NCBI GenBank assembly: GCA_001464475.1
Contig: LNDX01000003.1
Location: forward strand, 1-64,000
Length of the DNA: 64,000 bases
Origin: Flavobacteriaceae bacterium Ga0077528
GTDB taxonomy: Bacteria > Bacteroidota > Bacteroidia > Flavobacteriales > Flavobacteriaceae
Direction: 5' to 3'
How positions within the stretch are numbered: position 1 is the stretch's first letter; each line of letters begins with the position of its first letter. A program made the position numbers and the translations under genes. Below, one piece after another: positions 62,505 through 64,000 of the stretch. A model generated the notes under the pieces. The model saw only the letters and a program-made list of their open reading frames with translations, was not told where the DNA came from and made no database searches.

Positions 62505-62512
62505 CAAAGTTA
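62505..62512 (-). promoter_or_regulatory. -10 element of the PLP enzyme gene
   Basis: On the minus strand this reads TAACTTTG (TAnnTTTG), 13 nt before the TTG start, so the leader would be under 10 nt. Confidence 0.5.
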
Positions 62513-62540
62513 CAAATGTTATCTTCTTTGAAACAAAAAA

Positions 62541-62563
62541 AGGTATCCAAAATTAGGATACCT
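62541..62563 (-). terminator. Terminator of the T9SS protein gene
   Basis: AGGTATCC and GGATACCT form an 8-bp stem with a 7-nt loop; on the minus strand seven T follow. It lies 25 nt after the stop at 62589. Confidence 0.88.
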
Positions 62564-62588
62564 ATTTATAATTTTTAATGGATTTCAA

Positions 62589-64000
62589 CTACTTAATTCT
62601 TTCAACAATAATTTTCTGTCCTAAACTTTGTCCATTAGTAGATTCTATTTTAACAATATAAACTCCTTCACTCAGTGAACCTGTAGAAAACTCATAAGAT
62701 TTTTTAGTTCCTAAATCTACTTTATCAAATATCTTTTTACCTGATATATCAAACAATACTACTGTTTTTAAATCTAAATCATTAGGATTAGAAATTGTAA
62801 GTAATTGATTAGTATTGTTTTGAACGATTGCCAAATCTTTAATGTTATTTTCAGTTACAGCTAATAATTGATCTGTAAAAGTGATTTCAAAACGATTATT
62901 ATGTTCACCTGGAGCAAGAACAACTTCATAGAAATTATTTTTAATATCATGATAAAGTCCCGTTAAACTATCATATAAAAATACATTTTGAACATCAAAA
63001 TTAACAAACTCATTAACTTTAAGTGTATATGTGGAAACACCTGTATTCGTATTTTTAAAACCAATAGGAAATCTTTTATTGATATCAAAACTTGTTACAG
63101 AATGCACATAAGGTTCATTATTTAGATACAAATACATGTCTGTACTTATGCTCTCAGTAGCTTCTGGAAATTTCGAATCGGCTAAATCAACTCCATCAAT
63201 TGCATTTGGCAAAAATCCGATTGCAATTTGTCTAACTGCTTGACTATTTAATGATGTATTTACAACAAAGTGAGGTGTTGGCGCTTTACTTATCTGAGTA
63301 TAATCAACTCCTGCAAGATTCGGAATTGCATCATAAAAACCATAATTTACTGTTGCATTTTCGTTTGAGCTTCTTTCGAATTGTGAATTATTTGCAACAC
63401 CTTCTTTTACATATACTCTATAAACATTTCTCATTTGCAATGTTCCATTAGCAACACCTCTCACCATAAATCCTTGCCCTATTGGCGAAAATCTTCTTTG
63501 ATAAACATTATTTGGACTGCTAAAAACAGAACCTTGATTTCCAGCGATATCGTAAGTATAAAAAGTTGCAGGAGAATATATACTTGTTGTACCATTATAT
63601 GTTCCATAACCTCCTCTATATTGAGCAATATTATGAGAATTCACAGTTTTATCTTGTTCCCAAAATAATGCTGTTCCATCACAATTTGGGTTTCCAGGAA
63701 TATCATCACCAGTTCCAGAAATTAAATCTGGTCCAGGCCCTCCAACAAGAAACAAATTCAAATCTATCGCTGATGGATATGGATTTCCTGTTAATGTTGA
63801 AGCACCATTTGCAACATTAATTGTTATGTTCCCATCATTAGGCTTTCCTCTGAAATCATATCTTTGAGCACTTCCAGGATTATTTGTAACAGCTTCACTA
63901 GGATTTGTAGTATCAGTTCCACTTGTACCTTTCATTGTGAATCCTTGACCAGCAGAAATATTTGATAATGCAGCAGACTGAACCCATTGAAAATATCCAT
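62589..64000 (-). CDS. T9SS-exported surface protein, C-terminal part (5' end beyond the window)
   Basis: The frame is open through the right edge (residues GYFQWVQSAALSNISAGQGF precede an internal Met at 63935), so the true start is outside. The last 80 residues form a type A sorting domain (ENNIKDLAIVQNNTNQLLTI, then KTVVLFDISGKKIFDKVDLG and GVYIVKIESTNGQSLGQKII), which directs export by the type IX system and removal on the cell surface. The upstream part is beta-rich with Asn/Gly-rich loops and repeated GNPYPSAIDL-type wording common in flavobacterial surface proteins. Its ligand or activity is unknown. Confidence 0.88.
   Translation of the reverse strand, partial: GYFQWVQSAALSNISAGQGFTMKGTSGTDTTNPSEAVTNNPGSAQRYDFRGKPNDGNITINVANGASTLTGNPYPSAIDLNLFLVGGPGPDLISGTGDDIPGNPNCDGTALFWEQDKTVNSHNIAQYRGGYGTYNGTTSIYSPATFYTYDIAGNQGSVFSSPNNVYQRRFSPIGQGFMVRGVANGTLQMRNVYRVYVKEGVANNSQFERSSNENATVNYGFYDAIPNLAGVDYTQISKAPTPHFVVNTSLNSQAVRQIAIGFLPNAIDGVDLADSKFPEATESISTDMYLYLNNEPYVHSVTSFDINKRFPIGFKNTNTGVSTYTLKVNEFVNFDVQNVFLYDSLTGLYHDIKNNFYEVVLAPGEHNNRFEITFTDQLLAVTENNIKDLAIVQNNTNQLLTISNPNDLDLKTVVLFDISGKKIFDKVDLGTKKSYEFSTGSLSEGVYIVKIESTNGQSLGQKIIVERIK

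Overview
The window is low-GC chromosomal DNA from a member of the Bacteroidetes, most likely Flavobacterium or a close relative. The signs are SusC/SusD outer-membrane proteins, a C-terminal type IX secretion (T9SS) sorting domain, DUF3467, DUF2851 and Porin_10 families, an N-glycanase close to the flavobacterial PNGase F, promoter -10 elements of the TAnnTTTG type, and a general lack of Shine-Dalgarno sequences except before rpsU. I see no phage, insertion sequence, integrase cassette or CRISPR array. All similarity statements come from reading motifs, not from a search.

Layout. 1-4991 is the 5' part of a giant secreted repeat protein on the minus strand, running off the left edge. 5181-20432, all minus strand, is the transcription/translation core: rpsU, xerC, hpf, tRNA-Thr(TGT), tRNA-Tyr, tRNA-Thr(GGT), tuf, tRNA-Trp, secE, nusG, rplK, rplA, rplJ, rplL, rpoB, rpoC and a DUF3467 gene, with hairpins between rplL and rpoB and between rpoB and rpoC. 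20672-38889 is mixed housekeeping and envelope: acyl-CoA dehydrogenase, helix-hairpin-helix protein, PspC-like protein, DUF2851, PNGase F-type glycanase, cystathionine beta-synthase, putative porin, a SusCD pair, rnhB, lipB, a lipoprotein and lysS.

39378-58316 is a coherent anaerobic, nitrogen-oxide and copper island. It holds an OprC/NosA-type copper receptor with a Met/His-rich lipoprotein and a small Cys-rich protein; a Crp/Fnr regulator with a polytopic membrane protein; a fasciclin lipoprotein; a NorC-like cytochrome with an atypical NorB-like subunit; an operon of ric, nrdD, a separate glycyl-radical ORF and nrdG; and a clade II nitrous oxide reductase operon (cytochrome c, nosZ, NosB-like protein, nosL, nosD, nosF, nosY) ending in a truncated hemoglobin and a CopD-like protein. 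Five inverted repeats of the form ATGAYTGYRNTCAT stand 36.5-37.5 bp from the -10 elements of six promoters that together cover all these units. I read this as one regulon under the Crp/Fnr protein at 43004: copper import and insertion, NO and N2O reduction, Fe-S repair and oxygen-independent dNTP synthesis.

58491-64000 holds two small secreted proteins, hemL, a glucosaminidase/LysM lipoprotein, a PLP-dependent ACC deaminase/D-cysteine desulfhydrase homologue and the 3' part of a T9SS-exported protein running off the right edge. The points most worth a second look are the class III ribonucleotide reductase whose glycyl-radical domain is a separate overlapping ORF, the shared regulatory box, the NorB-like protein in which a canonical heme-ligand His aligns with Met, the OprC-type copper receptor beside the nos genes, and a dispersed structured intergenic element found three times.
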